Assembly: GCA_949130485.1 (NCBI GenBank)
Contig: OX422193.1
Coordinates: forward strand, 6,244,871-6,308,870
Direction of reading: 5' to 3'
DNA: 64,000 bases
Origin: Agelas oroides
Lineage: Eukaryota; Porifera; Demospongiae; Agelasida; Agelasidae
Each line of letters opens with the position of its first letter. The stretch's first letter is position 1. Position numbers and translations under genes: made by a program. The notes below the pieces were generated by a model, which ran no database searches, was not told the DNA's origin, and was given only the letters and a program-made list of their open reading frames with translations. Shown here in pieces: positions 44,262 to 55,684 of the stretch.

Positions 44262-45941
44262 TCAGAGAATGTACTTATCATAATAGTCCTCCACAAATCT
44301 TTGCTCGTGAAGGAGTTCGTTTCTTTCCCTCTTCTTATACCACTTGGCGACAATCCCAAACACCACAAGGGCAACCACTGTCACTAGAATAATGAAAAGA
44401 TAGAACCAGAAAGCACAAGTTGGGTACATTACAGGCTGAGACCAAGCATGAGCCCATGTAGTAAGTGTTGCACCAGTCAGGGCATATGCCAAACCCAGGG
44501 CAGAAAATGGGAGTCCAATAATTAGCCCTTTCATGTTGTATGGTGTCTGCGAACATAAGAACTCAAATAGTGCAGCAAAAAGAGTTGCTAGCTCAATTCC
44601 AATAACAATATAAAGTGGAATACCAATCCAGAGATAGTTAATGTCCACTACCATCCTAGATGTACTGTTCTTCACAAACATACACTTCACTGTTGCATTA
44701 GTGTGTGCATGTCCTACCATATCCACAGATAATGCTACAGAAGCAACTACAGTAGTGGCAAATGCACCAATTCCAGCCCTCTTCAGCGCACTAGGAATCC
44801 AGTTCCTAGCTAGAGGATAGATGGCAAGCTCATAGAGTGGGATTCCAAGAGTTATCAACAAAAAAGGAATATCGAACAAATCAAGAAGCACATTGTAACA
44901 ATTATCACTGTGAGAAAGTTTTTGTGGCCACTGAAAGTGTGAAGCAAATATGTGCAATGATAAATTGCACAGGGAAAGAGGGTAGAGGAAGATACAGACA
45001 GCTATGCTTACTACAAGAAGCTGAAGGAAGGTCTTCACATCTTCCACCTGTTCAGTGGTAAAGGGTCCTCCATACTTGGATTTCCCAAGGTCAATACGTG
45101 AAGGGATGTCTTCCTCCCAGTATGTCAGTGCACTGCGTCGGGCTGGGTGCTTGTGGGTGGCAGCATACTTGAGCACACTATAGACAGATTTAAGAGGGTT
45201 TTGGCTCACAGGCTCAATTACCAACCAGTTCCAACAGAGAAAGTCAAGGCAAAGAGCAACTGATGAAACTGCTACAGCAAAAAGCATGGACACTAGACTA
45301 AGTTGGTCATCTCCCATACATGGCAAAACGTTTACCATGTAGCCACTGGCTAGGCCAGCATACATAGCCCAGACGAACCAGTGAATAAAGGCACTTATCT
45401 CATCAGATGATGCTCCTAGCATCTGATCAATTCCAAATGGAATAGCATTTACAATCAACCCTGTTGATCCTATGGTGACACATGCATAAGCAACAACCAC
45501 TGAAATGTATTTCAGTGAGTCAAGTGAAGACAAGCTATAAATCACCAGCAACAGAGTGCCACCAACACTCCCCCACCACATGACCCAAATGGAGACCTTC
45601 ATGACCTTATATCTCCCAAAGTATACATCAGCTAACCAACCAACAAAAACAAACAACGCAGCAGTAACCACTCCATCAACAATTTCAAAGTATAATTTTC
45701 CTCCTAGAGATTGTGATATCACCTTTGCATTCATATTTGTGGAACGGCAGGCCCATGCCAGCAAGTTCCACACAACTACCAGAATCACTCCCTTTGATCT
45801 CAGTCTTCTTGCTCGGTATCCTGGCCTGCAACGACGTGATGGGATGGAGGTAGTAGCCTCTTGGTCATGTGGCCACAAACCATCTGCCTCGCTTAGAGTG
45901 TTGGCACTTTCAGTTTGTAGAAAAACAGAATTTGTAGCCAT
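44262..45941 (-). CDS. POT/SLC15-type transporter, copy 8 (most divergent intact member)
   Basis: 559 aa from the ATG giving MATNSVFLQTES. An upstream in-frame GTG extension of 16 codons (from 45989) is not supported by the other copies. Motifs are complete: GWLADVYFGRYKVM, IPFGIDQMLG (I for T), KSKYGGPFTTEQVEDVK, ELAIYPLARNWIPS and SQTPYNMKG. The N-terminal sorting motif is altered to EADGLW, so the second leucine is lost. The first loop is ISQSLGGKLYFEIVDG, two residues longer. Helix 8 reads LFDIPFLLITLG, unlike any other copy. The 5' flank beyond the ATG does not share the conserved block of the others. It stands at the array edge and probably represents an older lineage. Confidence 0.88.
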   Translation of the reverse strand: MATNSVFLQTESANTLSEADGLWPHDQEATTSIPSRRCRPGYRARRLRSKGVILVVVWNLLAWACRSTNMNAKVISQSLGGKLYFEIVDGVVTAALFVFVGWLADVYFGRYKVMKVSIWVMWWGSVGGTLLLVIYSLSSLDSLKYISVVVAYACVTIGSTGLIVNAIPFGIDQMLGASSDEISAFIHWFVWAMYAGLASGYMVNVLPCMGDDQLSLVSMLFAVAVSSVALCLDFLCWNWLVIEPVSQNPLKSVYSVLKYAATHKHPARRSALTYWEEDIPSRIDLGKSKYGGPFTTEQVEDVKTFLQLLVVSIAVCIFLYPLSLCNLSLHIFASHFQWPQKLSHSDNCYNVLLDLFDIPFLLITLGIPLYELAIYPLARNWIPSALKRAGIGAFATTVVASVALSVDMVGHAHTNATVKCMFVKNSTSRMVVDINYLWIGIPLYIVIGIELATLFAALFEFLCSQTPYNMKGLIIGLPFSALGLAYALTGATLTTWAHAWSQPVMYPTCAFWFYLFIILVTVVALVVFGIVAKWYKKRERNELLHEQRFVEDYYDKYIL

Positions 45942-46172
45942 CAATGCAACCACTTTACAAAAACTTGCAGATTGAGCCACGGACGCCACACCCCCATATG
46001 CATAGAAGGGTGTGGCTACGCGACTGCATTGGGGTGAGAGCTGCGACTTTGGCTCAGAAAACTAAGCTAGAAAGTCTACGTGCATTCAGCTAGTCACATG
46101 ATCAAGTACTTTGGGAAAGGGCGGCACCATTACAGCTCGGGAACGTTATCCAGATTATGGACAACATGCCGA

Positions 46173-46244
46173 ATAGTCTTGGAGCCAGACCCTCGCACGC
46201 GGAGAAGGAGGGTGCGAGGGTGCGTGCGAGGGTCTGGTTCCGAG
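46173..46244. repeat. Palindromic short repeat
   Basis: AGTCTTGGAGCCAGACCC with CTCGCACGC on the left is mirrored by GCGTGCGAGGGTCTGGTTCC on the right, arms of about 26 bases around a GA-rich centre. It belongs to the same general type as the TAGTCTCGTTCCCAGAC palindromes. Confidence 0.8.
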
Positions 46245-46305
46245 ACTACTGCGTTGTTAGCAGTGAACAAAATTAATGACGTAATAGTGCAGACAGCATA
46301 CAGCT

Positions 46306-46368
46306 AGTCTCGTTCCCAGACTATTTCATGTTGCTTTGCGTGCGAAAAATAGTCTGGGCACGAGACTA
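46306..46368. repeat. Palindromic short repeat of the TAGTCTCGTTCCCAGAC type
   Basis: CTAGTCTCGTTCCCAGACTA and AATAGTCTGGGCACGAGACT form arms of about 20 bases with a 24-base loop. Similar hairpins occur at 24507-24555, 25153-25421, 53582-53690 and 54277-54502. Confidence 0.8.
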
Positions 46369-46821
46369 GCATACAGCTAGGTCCGGACATACTCAAGCTG
46401 TCTCTCTCTTTCTGTACAATGAATCAGATTTGCACATCTCCGAAAGACAAGTGCATCATGTATGTACTGGATTATCCAATTTTTAGGCATGCTCTCACTG
46501 AACTGCAAGATGTCATAATAGCACATCACTTCTTCATCTCTGCTGGTGCAGATCTGCCCCTTTATTGAGCAGTTGGCAGAACAGAATATAATAGGTTGGC
46601 TGGGTGATGACCCTGTCAAGAGTCTTCCTTCAATTGGACTACATGTGCAGCATGCAAGTTAGATCATTAACCTCCAAACTGGTAATTGATAATGGAAAGT
46701 CGATTTGTGTCATTTGAAACCCATTTATGATACTACCCATGATTGTTCAACTTTTCATAAAGGTTTGTGGTTGCATGCATAGTTGTCATTGATTAGGGAT
46801 TAGGTACAATACAGATGACAA

Positions 46822-49800
46822 TCATTTCAGATTTGGAGACAGTTCAATGTTGTTAATTCTGACAACTGTGATATCCTGCCGATGGCCTGCAAGAATACAA
46901 AAACAAAGGAGCAAATCAAGTACAAAAACTAGAAGAAACAATCAGTAAGTCATACTCTACTAAAGAGGTTTTATCACTGTAGGGCAAATATGAGGGAGCA
47001 AAAGAGAATTTCACTGAACACTAAGCAGAGGCAGTCCATACCAGATGGAGACAATGTGTGTTTGGCTTTGGCAGCTACTATATATGTCTACATATGGGCT
47101 AAGGAAACCATGAGGGCAACCCCCATGATCTCTGTTACCTATATATAAGCAGTCTGTCTTGTCAGTCTACTTTTTTCTCTTCTACTGCAGCCTGCACTGC
47201 AACTGGAAGATGCCAGTCTACCGCATGCATGCAAAAGATTACCAACGACCTTGAATAATAAAATTACATTACCTTTAGCAGCATTATGTTGTACAAATAG
47301 GTATACAGTGGAACCCCTCTATAGCGGATACCATTGGGAACCAACATTTTGTCCCTTATAGCAAGGTGTCTGTAACTCAGGGGCTTCCAGTATATTTCCG
47401 GTAGGCGTGGTAGCGCTAGTCTAATGTCAAGTTGTTAACTCCAGCAGGGATGGTGGACAATGTTGCTGAAAAGGTCGACGAATGTCCACTAAATTGGGGT
47501 CGTTAAGTACTGTTTTTCGTACAATTGGGATCACGAAAACTGTCTGTTATATGGAGTAGCAGGGTGTCTGCTATTCAGGGGTTGCTTAAGTATTCAAGTG
47601 AATGGAAGGACAGTCGGGACTTTCGGAATTGTCCGTTATATTGTGAGTGTTGTGAGTATCTGCTGTTGAGGGGTGTCCGTTAAGCGGGGTTCCACTGTAT
47701 CAACTTTTCGTTATAATCAATTGGGATCACGAAAACTGTCTGTTATATGGAGTAGCGGGGTGTCCGTTATAATCACCACGGGTATAAGCACATAGAAAAT
47801 ATTTCCTACAATGTCTTACTGAGGCTCACATCGTTATTACAACCCTATGTCATGCACATACCTTTCTTTCTCTTATAATTCTTCCTTCTTTTCTTCTTGA
47901 ACACAATCACCTTTGCTGTTCTGCTATGCTCAGTCACAGTGGCCTGCACTCTAACCAGGTCCTTACTAAGCACATGAAAGCACAGATGCATGTTCAATAG
48001 TCAATAGAAATCCTTCTTGTATATGACTTAGTATGGTTAGTGGAGTAGCAATCTTTTTATGGCATGTATACATATTTAGCTTTACATGTAGAGCAACTGT
48101 AAGCTTTGGATGCCAGACAATCATACAAGAAAGAAATGGAATTGCACAAAGACATGGCAATACCAAATAACTATAGTAGAGATTCTGAGTGGTTTACACA
48201 ATATGACGATTGCACTTTGTTTTCTGTTTGTGTTTGAAGCATAAAAGTAACTTGTGTGAAATAGTTATGATCAAATTTATTCTTTTCTGTATGTGCAAAG
48301 ATGCTTTTGGAGAGTTTCCTGCATCAAAAGGATGCCTCGTTAACACTTCAATTTTTAGTTACAATTACACTTTAGGAGGTTTTCTCAAAGTAGCTGGCAA
48401 GACATAAGTAATAAGTGGATAGTTACCTGAGGACTGGTGTTCCAACAAGAGTGAAGTTGTCTGATCCAGCCAAGAGGACCTGTGTGTATATTAGTGCTAC
48501 TAATACCGTAGCTATGCCAACACATACATGCATACATACACAGTGAAGTCACTTTGTGGACACTCCAAAAGGATGTGTCTTGATAGATAGGGAGTCCTAG
48601 TTTCTGGTATAGGGCTGGGACTTGGTCAAGTGTCCTCATTAACTAATTCATTCAGGGGTGCCCTCCTGTGAACTTTCTTGCCATCTTACATTAATCAAGT
48701 ATACAGTTGGACAATTTTAGCAAACACACAGACCAGGGTTCTCGCTAGAAATCTACTTCCAAATGGTGCATAGTACAATAGGCAGGTATGAAACACAGTA
48801 TCTACACACCGCTATTGAAATGTTAAGTGGGAAGCTAGGATAATAACTGCTATGGGCAAGGTTTAGGCCAAATGGTGCTCTTACTAAAATTCACCACATC
48901 CAAATGGTGCTGCAATTTTCCACCGAGAAAAGTAATTTTAAGAGGCAACTGCTCCATCTATGTAGCTATGCCACTGGTATCAGATCAAGCTGCCATGTTA
49001 CATGTAGAACCCACCTTTTCTAGAAATATCTGCTCTCCAATATCGGCTGCAATTCTATTGATGACAATCAGATCATTGGAAGTGATCTTGAACTGGCGTC
49101 CACCTATGAGTGAACCAGGAATGTTAGAGACATATCATTAAAAGATCATTTAGTCACACTTCCTAACTTGTACCAGTGTATTTATATCATCCAGTTTGTG
49201 CATTGTTTCAGGATGCATACAATAGCAGTTAGCTGAACTGCATTGCTTGTGACTTTTACTGTGAATCTCCAATAACTCCTTTATCAGATAGTGAACACTG
49301 AACTATAAATACAGGTTGAGCTTACTTATATGCACTACAGCAAAGATTTTACTGGGTGATTGGGTCTCAATCTCAGCATTGACTTGTTTGAGGGCACCTG
49401 CAAGTGGACAAGATGATTCCCCACTGCTGTTAGAAGATGTGTAGGAAATGAGGTGCATGCAAGCAATACAAATATGTCAAAATTAGTCTTTGTACGAAAT
49501 TTCAAGACATTGTGGAACACAAGTGAGAGCTTTTAATGTGAACCTTCGAAAATGTAATATTTATTGGATACAGATTTGAAACATGAACTTGTTAACCAGA
49601 TTTGGCAAATAACATGCAAGTCACTGTCGTGTACACACACATGCAGACACTAGACGTTCCTGCATCACTCACTGTAACAATACATGTCATTGTGTGAAGA
49701 GTAACTGGAGACTATGTCACATCAGAGTTTAAACCACAAGCTAATAGTATATCGATACATGCTAGGATTGTGCCCTCCTCCACATTCTCCCTTACTTTTG

Positions 49801-51370
49801 GATTTAGAGAACAAGATCACTAAATTCTAACGCATACCCATACCCATACACATACACATACACATGTACACATGCGTAAGGGCACTCCAAAATGGCAAAA
49901 CCGAAACTCGCATACTAAATTCAAAACTGTGGATAGTTATCTCTCCAAGTATAGCCTCTCATTACTAGTTTTGTACATTACCTGCATTTGTTGAACTACA
50001 CCTCCAGCAGTGTGCCAGATATCTGCTAGGTGGCGTAGGCAAGGATGAAGAAAGCCTGTGTGTATAAGCATTTCACACACAAAAAAATTACTCACTAGTA
50101 TACATGCTAATTAATGACCAGCTGGAATAGAGTGGGACTATTCTGACGGTATTTTTAATGCTGGGAAATTCCGATACTGGACGGTAGATCAAAATTATTA
50201 AATGGTAAAAAACTGCTACACATGTAGCTGGCTTACTGAACTTCATCTATAATGTTTCTCACTGGCTAGCGCCACAATACGGCAGAGATATTAGCTCTAT
50301 AGTTGGAATTACCCTGCCATTGGAATAGCCCCACTTTAACCTTACAACCAATATTTGTACTGTTTTCATGTGCTGTACACTTGCAAGAGAGAACTTTAAC
50401 TGCTTTTAGCTACTGCAGTAGTACGTCAATTCTGATACTTGGTTTACAGCATCAATAAAATGATTGTTACAGCATAAACTGTTTGCCTTAGCACCTGTTT
50501 CACCTGAAAACTTCTACATGAAACCTTTTATTCTCTACCCTTGCAGTAACTTCGTTTACAGCATCATTATCATAACTGTTCGCCTCAGCACCTGTTTCAA
50601 AAACTTCCACATGAAACCTTTTTGCTGGTCAACATCATGAAAACTACCTTGCAGTAGCTTCTAATGATTTTCCAACCTTGTCTGCTTTTGTCAGTAGCAT
50701 ACAGTTTTCATCTTCCTTGCATAGCAGTGGTATTTTGTCCGATTCAACACATACTAGAAGCATTACAAGTATACCTTTCCATTCGCCAAGATTTCCATAG
50801 AAGCTACTATCTCCTTGTACACCAACATGGCAACATTTTTCTGTTTTTCTTGTAAACTTAAAAGGTGATGACGTCACACGAAAACGCTCTATTCCAAAAA
50901 CAAAAATGGCAGCCATACTTTCTCAGTGTTGTTGATCTATTGATTTTGCAGCTCAGAAGTCACCTTGATCCCTTGATCGGTTCTTGAACAGAATGTAGAT
51001 CGCTTGATTCCACTTTGACCCAACACTTCCACAGGTGACATACAAGTGACTACCACCAAGATCGCTAGCCCCGATCATTTCCAAGTTGTCCACCAGCTTT
51101 TCATTGCTACGAGCTGGGAGCAAGGCTAGTTACTAAGCATACTACTTATACTTTGCAAAGGGAAGTGCATCAGAAAACCAGCATAATTTCAATAAATGTC
51201 TACCTTGGGATAAGACAAGAAGAACACTGCAGTGAGACAGAAGGGCTCAGAACAGGAACTCTCTCGAGTGCAGCAGCACTACAAAGTCCTCTGACGACAG
51301 CAGTAGCGCCAAATACTGGCGCACTACCAGCACGAACGGAGCAAACTATTCTTCCCAACAAGGAAGCCAT
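46822..51370 (-). CDS. MRPL21: Mitochondrial large-subunit ribosomal protein L21 (bL21m)
   Basis: Seven coding exons (minus strand, first to last): 51204-51370, 49982-50055, 49326-49397, 49015-49103, 48427-48479, 47862-47965, 46822-46886. They join in phase at GT/AG junctions to 207 aa. It begins [20 protein letters not shown], arginine-rich and without acids at first, like a mitochondrial targeting peptide. The body shows the bL21 fold wording: [48 protein letters not shown], then [20 protein letters not shown] and the ending [16 protein letters not shown]. bL21 binds 23S-type rRNA in the mitoribosomal large subunit. The exon after PVL uses an acceptor giving [17 protein letters not shown]. 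Exon ends and phases were checked by hand; the UTRs are not determined. Intron 6 carries a MITE (47305-47699). Confidence 0.9.
47305..47699. mobile_element. MITE with CAGTGGAACCCC termini inside an MRPL21 intron
   Basis: The left end TACAGTGGAACCCCTCTATA is mirrored by GCGGGGTTCCACTGTA at the right end. The internal phrases (GTCTGTTATATGGAG, TTGGGATCACGAAAACTG) recur once more just downstream to about 47775. CAGTGGAACC termini with TA flanks are usual for pogo/Tigger-like Tc1-mariner relatives. No ORF. Confidence 0.75.
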
Positions 51371-52440
51371 GGTTGCACATTTATAGATACTTGGTTTCTA
51401 AACGAAGCGCACCCACGTGGTAACACTCGGAAGGGTCTCAACGTATTTAGGTGAGTTTGCTGCATGTGGGACTAGATAGCTCATAAGTAGAAATACTAAT
51501 ATCAAAAGCAAAGTGTGCTAACTCGACTCCCAACTTACCCTCGCCCCCTTTCATGCAGATACATGCTTTTGCAAATGCTGTAGAAACAATGTACCGATTG
51601 TTGTGCTGCCATACACTGATTTACTTTCGCCTTCATCCTTTTAGTCCTCCCCTGAGTTTATAAAGAAATATCTACTAGTTCTGTTGTTCCAATGATATCA
51701 AAGCTGAAGCTGGACAAAGAGTGTTTTCCCCGCTGTCTGTGTTAAATTAGACCAGTGCTGTATGAATGCTGCTTAAAAGCTGCATTCAGCCTAGCTTAGA
51801 CTTTGCTAGCCTTCTAGCTTAGCTGCTTCCATGCTGGAAGGCAGCAAAGGCCTGGGAATAAGGCAGCATTACCTCATGCAGTCACCTTGCATCAACATCA
51901 TTAATCCATGCATGAATTTCAGCCGGCAATACATACTTGCATACTTCTACATAATCCACAGCAACCAGACTGCTTGAGTGATGGCAAGGCGGCACTTTGA
52001 AACAGTGGTCCATCGAAAAGGTAGGTTTGCATCACAGAGCCATGCATATGACCAGGATCTTATGAGCAGTGCAGCGCTACTCATAAGCTCCTGATAAAGT
52101 GTACTTTCATGTTATACGTCACTACAACATTTTTCTGTACAGACTAAGTATTGCAGATGCCAGATATTAACAGCAACAGTCTCGTAGCTGCATAACAAGT
52201 GGATCATGACTTTTGGGTGAATAATGGATTGTAGTATTCTAACTGCTATGGGTGCTTGCAGTATCAAGTGGTTGCTAAAATAACCATGTGCAACTTAGCG
52301 AATGTTTTAGCTGACCACAAGGAGCACACGTTATGAGCCTGCAGGATGAGTTCTCTACTGAATTTGTCAACAAGCTTGAGAAAGTGGCGCTATAGACATC
52401 AAACACCCTCCAGATGAAGTATTAAGGAAACTGTTAATAA
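51371..52440. other. Intergenic region upstream of MRPL21
   Basis: It contains the MRPL21 promoter by position. On the plus strand, 51982-52020 reads ATG GCA AGG CGG... (MARRHFETVVHRK) and runs into a good GTAGGT donor, a possible first exon of a divergent gene, but I cannot find its continuation. An imperfect ~18-bp palindrome lies around 52058-52097 (CTTATGAG...CTCATAAG). Confidence 0.35.
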
Positions 52441-52442
52441 GT

Positions 52443-52795
52443 ACAGTGGACCCTCGCTTATCCAGCTACAACGGGACCAGACCATGGCCAGATAAGCGAA
52501 ATAGCCGGATATGTGAACCATCATGCAAATAGTGTCTACAATGTATATTAGCACTGCTGTTTCTTTTCCTGTCATATTATCCATTGTGGTGCAAACAATC
52601 GTATTTCAACTTCTTTAGGCTTTGGACAGTTGAAATTCTGGCATCTTCGCGTGGTTAGTCCTGCCTTCAAACGATCTAGTATAGCTACTTTGCTCCGTGC
52701 ACACCATGGGCATTAAATAGAATGCGTGGAGATCGAGGCCGGATAATCCGAGCAGCCGGATAGTTGAGGGTCGGATAAGCGAGGTTCCACTGTAA
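52443..52795. mobile_element. MITE with CAGTGGACCCTCGCTTATCC termini
   Basis: TACAGTGGACCCTCGCTTAT at the left is mirrored by GGATAAGCGAGGTTCCACTG at the right, with a second inner inverted copy of the same motif (CCGGATAATCCGAG). The length is ~350 bases. The termini are of the pogo/Tigger type and differ from those at 47305. No coding frame. Confidence 0.75.
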
Positions 52796-53109
52796 ACTCT
52801 CAGAAGAGTTGACCATCTTGATCTTGCTTCTCAGTTGGCTCCTGCAGAAACAAATCTCCCCTTCTCTGATTCCTTGCAGATGGGAGTTTCGTCCTTGCTT
52901 CTTCTGCCTTGACAGGCCGGACGTGGGATGGTACCCTCTGGGTGTTCTCAAGCATGCAAGACTTTGACCAGTGCCCCAATCTTGACATGGTTGCCACCAG
53001 AACCACAGCAGGCATCACTGATGTTCTGTGGTGAGGATGTGTTACAATGTACCTCATAATACTGTCTTAGAAACCTGCCCACTGATCTTAACCCTCTGAA
53101 TGCAGTGAC

Positions 53110-54706
53110 CATATCAGAGAGTCGGTAGACTCTCTATGTAGGGATGGCGCCGACGCGCAATATATGCAATACTTAAGCAAAAGCCGTATAACTTCACCAC
53201 AAACACGCTAAAAGCTTATTTAAGCGCCCAGTCGTCCTCTTTGAGTGCCTTTGTGATCAGCAAGACTCATATAAGTGGCCAAAAGCCATGCGGAAGACAG
53301 CTAAACTCAAAAGTGTGCGATAGCAAAAGTGCCATTTTTCGTATTCTTTCTTTCTTTCTTGTTACGACTTTTGTTCAAACAACGATATCTCGCAAAATGT
53401 TTAAGTACTCACCGTCATTTTAGTACGAAACTGATGCTTATCACAGCGCGGAGCTCTACGACCACTCAGCGTCTTCATAGCTTCAAATTCACCCTGGTCA
53501 ATAAAAGCCATTCACAACACTCTGAGGCTGCTGTCCGTTGCTTAGGACGCCATTTTCTAATTTTGTACGCATGTGCACACGAAGTCTCATTCCCAGACCA
53601 AAGACCACGGTCATTGGTCTGGAAGCGAGAGTACACAAGTGAGCGGGCATGACTGTAGTCTCGTGACCTGGAAACGAGACTAGCATGACTGGCACTGTCT
53701 TTTCCCCCAGCGGCATTGGGCAAGGCTTATGAACACCACGTTGGTAAGGCGCTGCATTCAGCTGCCTACTTGCAGCTACACTAAAAATAGCCTACTCACA
53801 GCTTTAGTGAACTGTAAAGCTAGGATGGTCAGTTGTCAGTATGATAGTTTTCTGTGCTGCAGCTGGTCAGTCGTCATGTGATTGACAACTGAATCATGAA
53901 ATTGGTTTCACAAAGTTTGGTACGGAGAGTGGTTGGCCCTTCAGCAGGTTCTAGCTGGCTATATTGCACATAATTATTACATGCCTGTAACTACTACTAT
54001 TAAAACTGCCAATGCCGTTTCAAGTTCTGGTGTTGTGGTTACACTTGAAATATTCTTCTTTGGCTTAGGTCTAACTGTAACTGAGATTAACATCAAAAAA
54101 GTACAGAAACAAGACTTAAAAAACATTAAATGTAAAAAGATGTAGGGATAGCATGCCAAAAAGTATGCAAACAAGGTAGGGATAATGCAGGAAAGCAAAG
54201 GTCAACATATTGGCAAAGCCCCATCCCTACATCTTTTTCACACTACAGCTGATGCAATGCTGCTAGATCATATTTATAGCCTCGTTCCTGAGCCGGCATG
54301 TGGGAGAAGGAAAGTGGCCTGGGGACGAGGCTAAAACCATGCCATGTACTTTAACGACACTTATATCATAAATCTGCAGTCTACTCTAACTCACTGCTTA
54401 AGTTGTTGAAGAGGTTCCGTATAACATAATGCTACCAATAGGGTCATACTACCCTTGTTCCCAGGCCACGTGGGAGAAGGAAGTGGCCTGAGAACAAGGC
54501 TACAGCCATGAACTGCCAGTAAAGGTTGTGAACATTTTAAGAAGACCCCCATGCACTGTCTAACTGTAGTGTGAAAAAGATGTAGGGATGGGGCTTTGCC
54601 AATATGTTGACCTTTGCTTTCCTGCATTATCCCTACCTTGTTTGCATACTTTTTGGCATGCCATCCCTACATCTTTTTAAATTTTTATTGTTTTTTAAGT
54701 CTTGTA
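53110..54706 (+). mobile_element. Composite dispersed repeat with long hairpin, copy B
   Basis: Second copy of the 24022-25634 element in the same orientation. It has the same order of left-end hairpin, palindromes and long inverted repeat (arms 54109-54248 and 54564-54705). The palindrome at 25253-25293 is missing here, and a second CTCGTGACCTGGAAACGAG hairpin is present at 53660-53686. A further perfect 15-bp inverted repeat, TATATATATGGTCAC (54705-54719 with 54741-54755), overlaps its right end. Confidence 0.8.
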
Positions 54707-54922
54707 TATATATGGTCACATTAAACTTCCCGCCATCACGGTGACCATATATATATGCTCACAACAAGTTTGTGCACTTTCCGCACGGAGCTAAGAAGCT
54801 TAACGAGATTTGAGGGTAGGCCCCTCCATGACAAGTGCTAATGAGGCTAGGCCACACCTTTTGACTAACATCATCGGCTAGAAAGACAGGAAGAGGCAGT
54901 ACTTATTCGCGGGTGATTGTCA

Positions 54923-54986
54923 ATGAGCAGAGAGCTGCCAAACACGAAGCTTTTTCTCGGCAAGCGTTCTCCATATTTTATTTCAG
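54923..54986 (+). other. Possible 5' exon
   Basis: An ATG opens MSRELPNTKLFLGKRSPYFI and reaches TCAG|GTAGGA, an acceptable 5' splice site. It lies on the same strand 0.7 kb ahead of the first certain WDR77-like exon and could be its first exon. No residue pattern confirms this. Confidence 0.25.
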
Positions 54987-55684
54987 GTAGGAGTAATAGC
55001 TTCAAATAATTTGTTAACTGACTGATTTTGTCTGGGCTGTGGGTATTAGGTGAGAAAATTGGTACCTTTCCAACCGCTTCCAGCTAGGATACATAGTCAG
55101 CACAAAATGGCTTCAAACAAGTAGAAATGGCTTACTAGGCACTTATCAACCATTTAGTCCAGCCTATTTACACCCTATCTACACAATTCAAGCCATTAGC
55201 ACAGCCAAAGACTTGTTAACACGCTTGTCACTGCTTGTCACTTCTGACTGTTAGAGTAACGAAACTGTCATGAATATAATTACTTCCCGTTCAAAGCAGT
55301 CAAGATAGATGCAGAGGTGAAGCTTATTTGAATGTACTCCTCAGACACATACAGCAGTGTATAGGCAATACAAAATAGTAGCAGTCTGTGAGCTGCTTGA
55401 TGTAATAGTTCAAGGACCATGAGTTGTACACAGAGACTCATAATACTGCAATATTGCATTGTACAACTTTGGCATGTCAATAATCTAGCTAACCACCATT
55501 GTTATATCTATATGGTTCAAATTCACTGAACTAGAGGCTGACCTAGAGAGCATTCTAATACCTGGTAGGTAATAAGTAGAATGGATTCAAGTACCATGTC
55601 TTCTTCTCTCAATCTGTTGTTCAAGTGCACATTGTCATGCAAACATCCAGCTGGAAATATGATAGATCCATGTTCTTCCCACAG

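Noticed and set aside
45942-45989. N-terminal extension MASVAQSASFCKVVAL of the last transporter
   Set aside because: It depends on a GTG start, and the ATG at 45941 gives the MATNS start shared with the other copies.
50644-50916. 90-codon minus-strand frame inside the MRPL21 gene
   Set aside because: It falls in the first intron of a gene whose exons join in phase without it.
52685-53057. Two overlapping minus-strand frames of 85-88 codons
   Set aside because: One runs into the MITE at 52443-52795, neither has a recognised domain, and I could not link them to exons.
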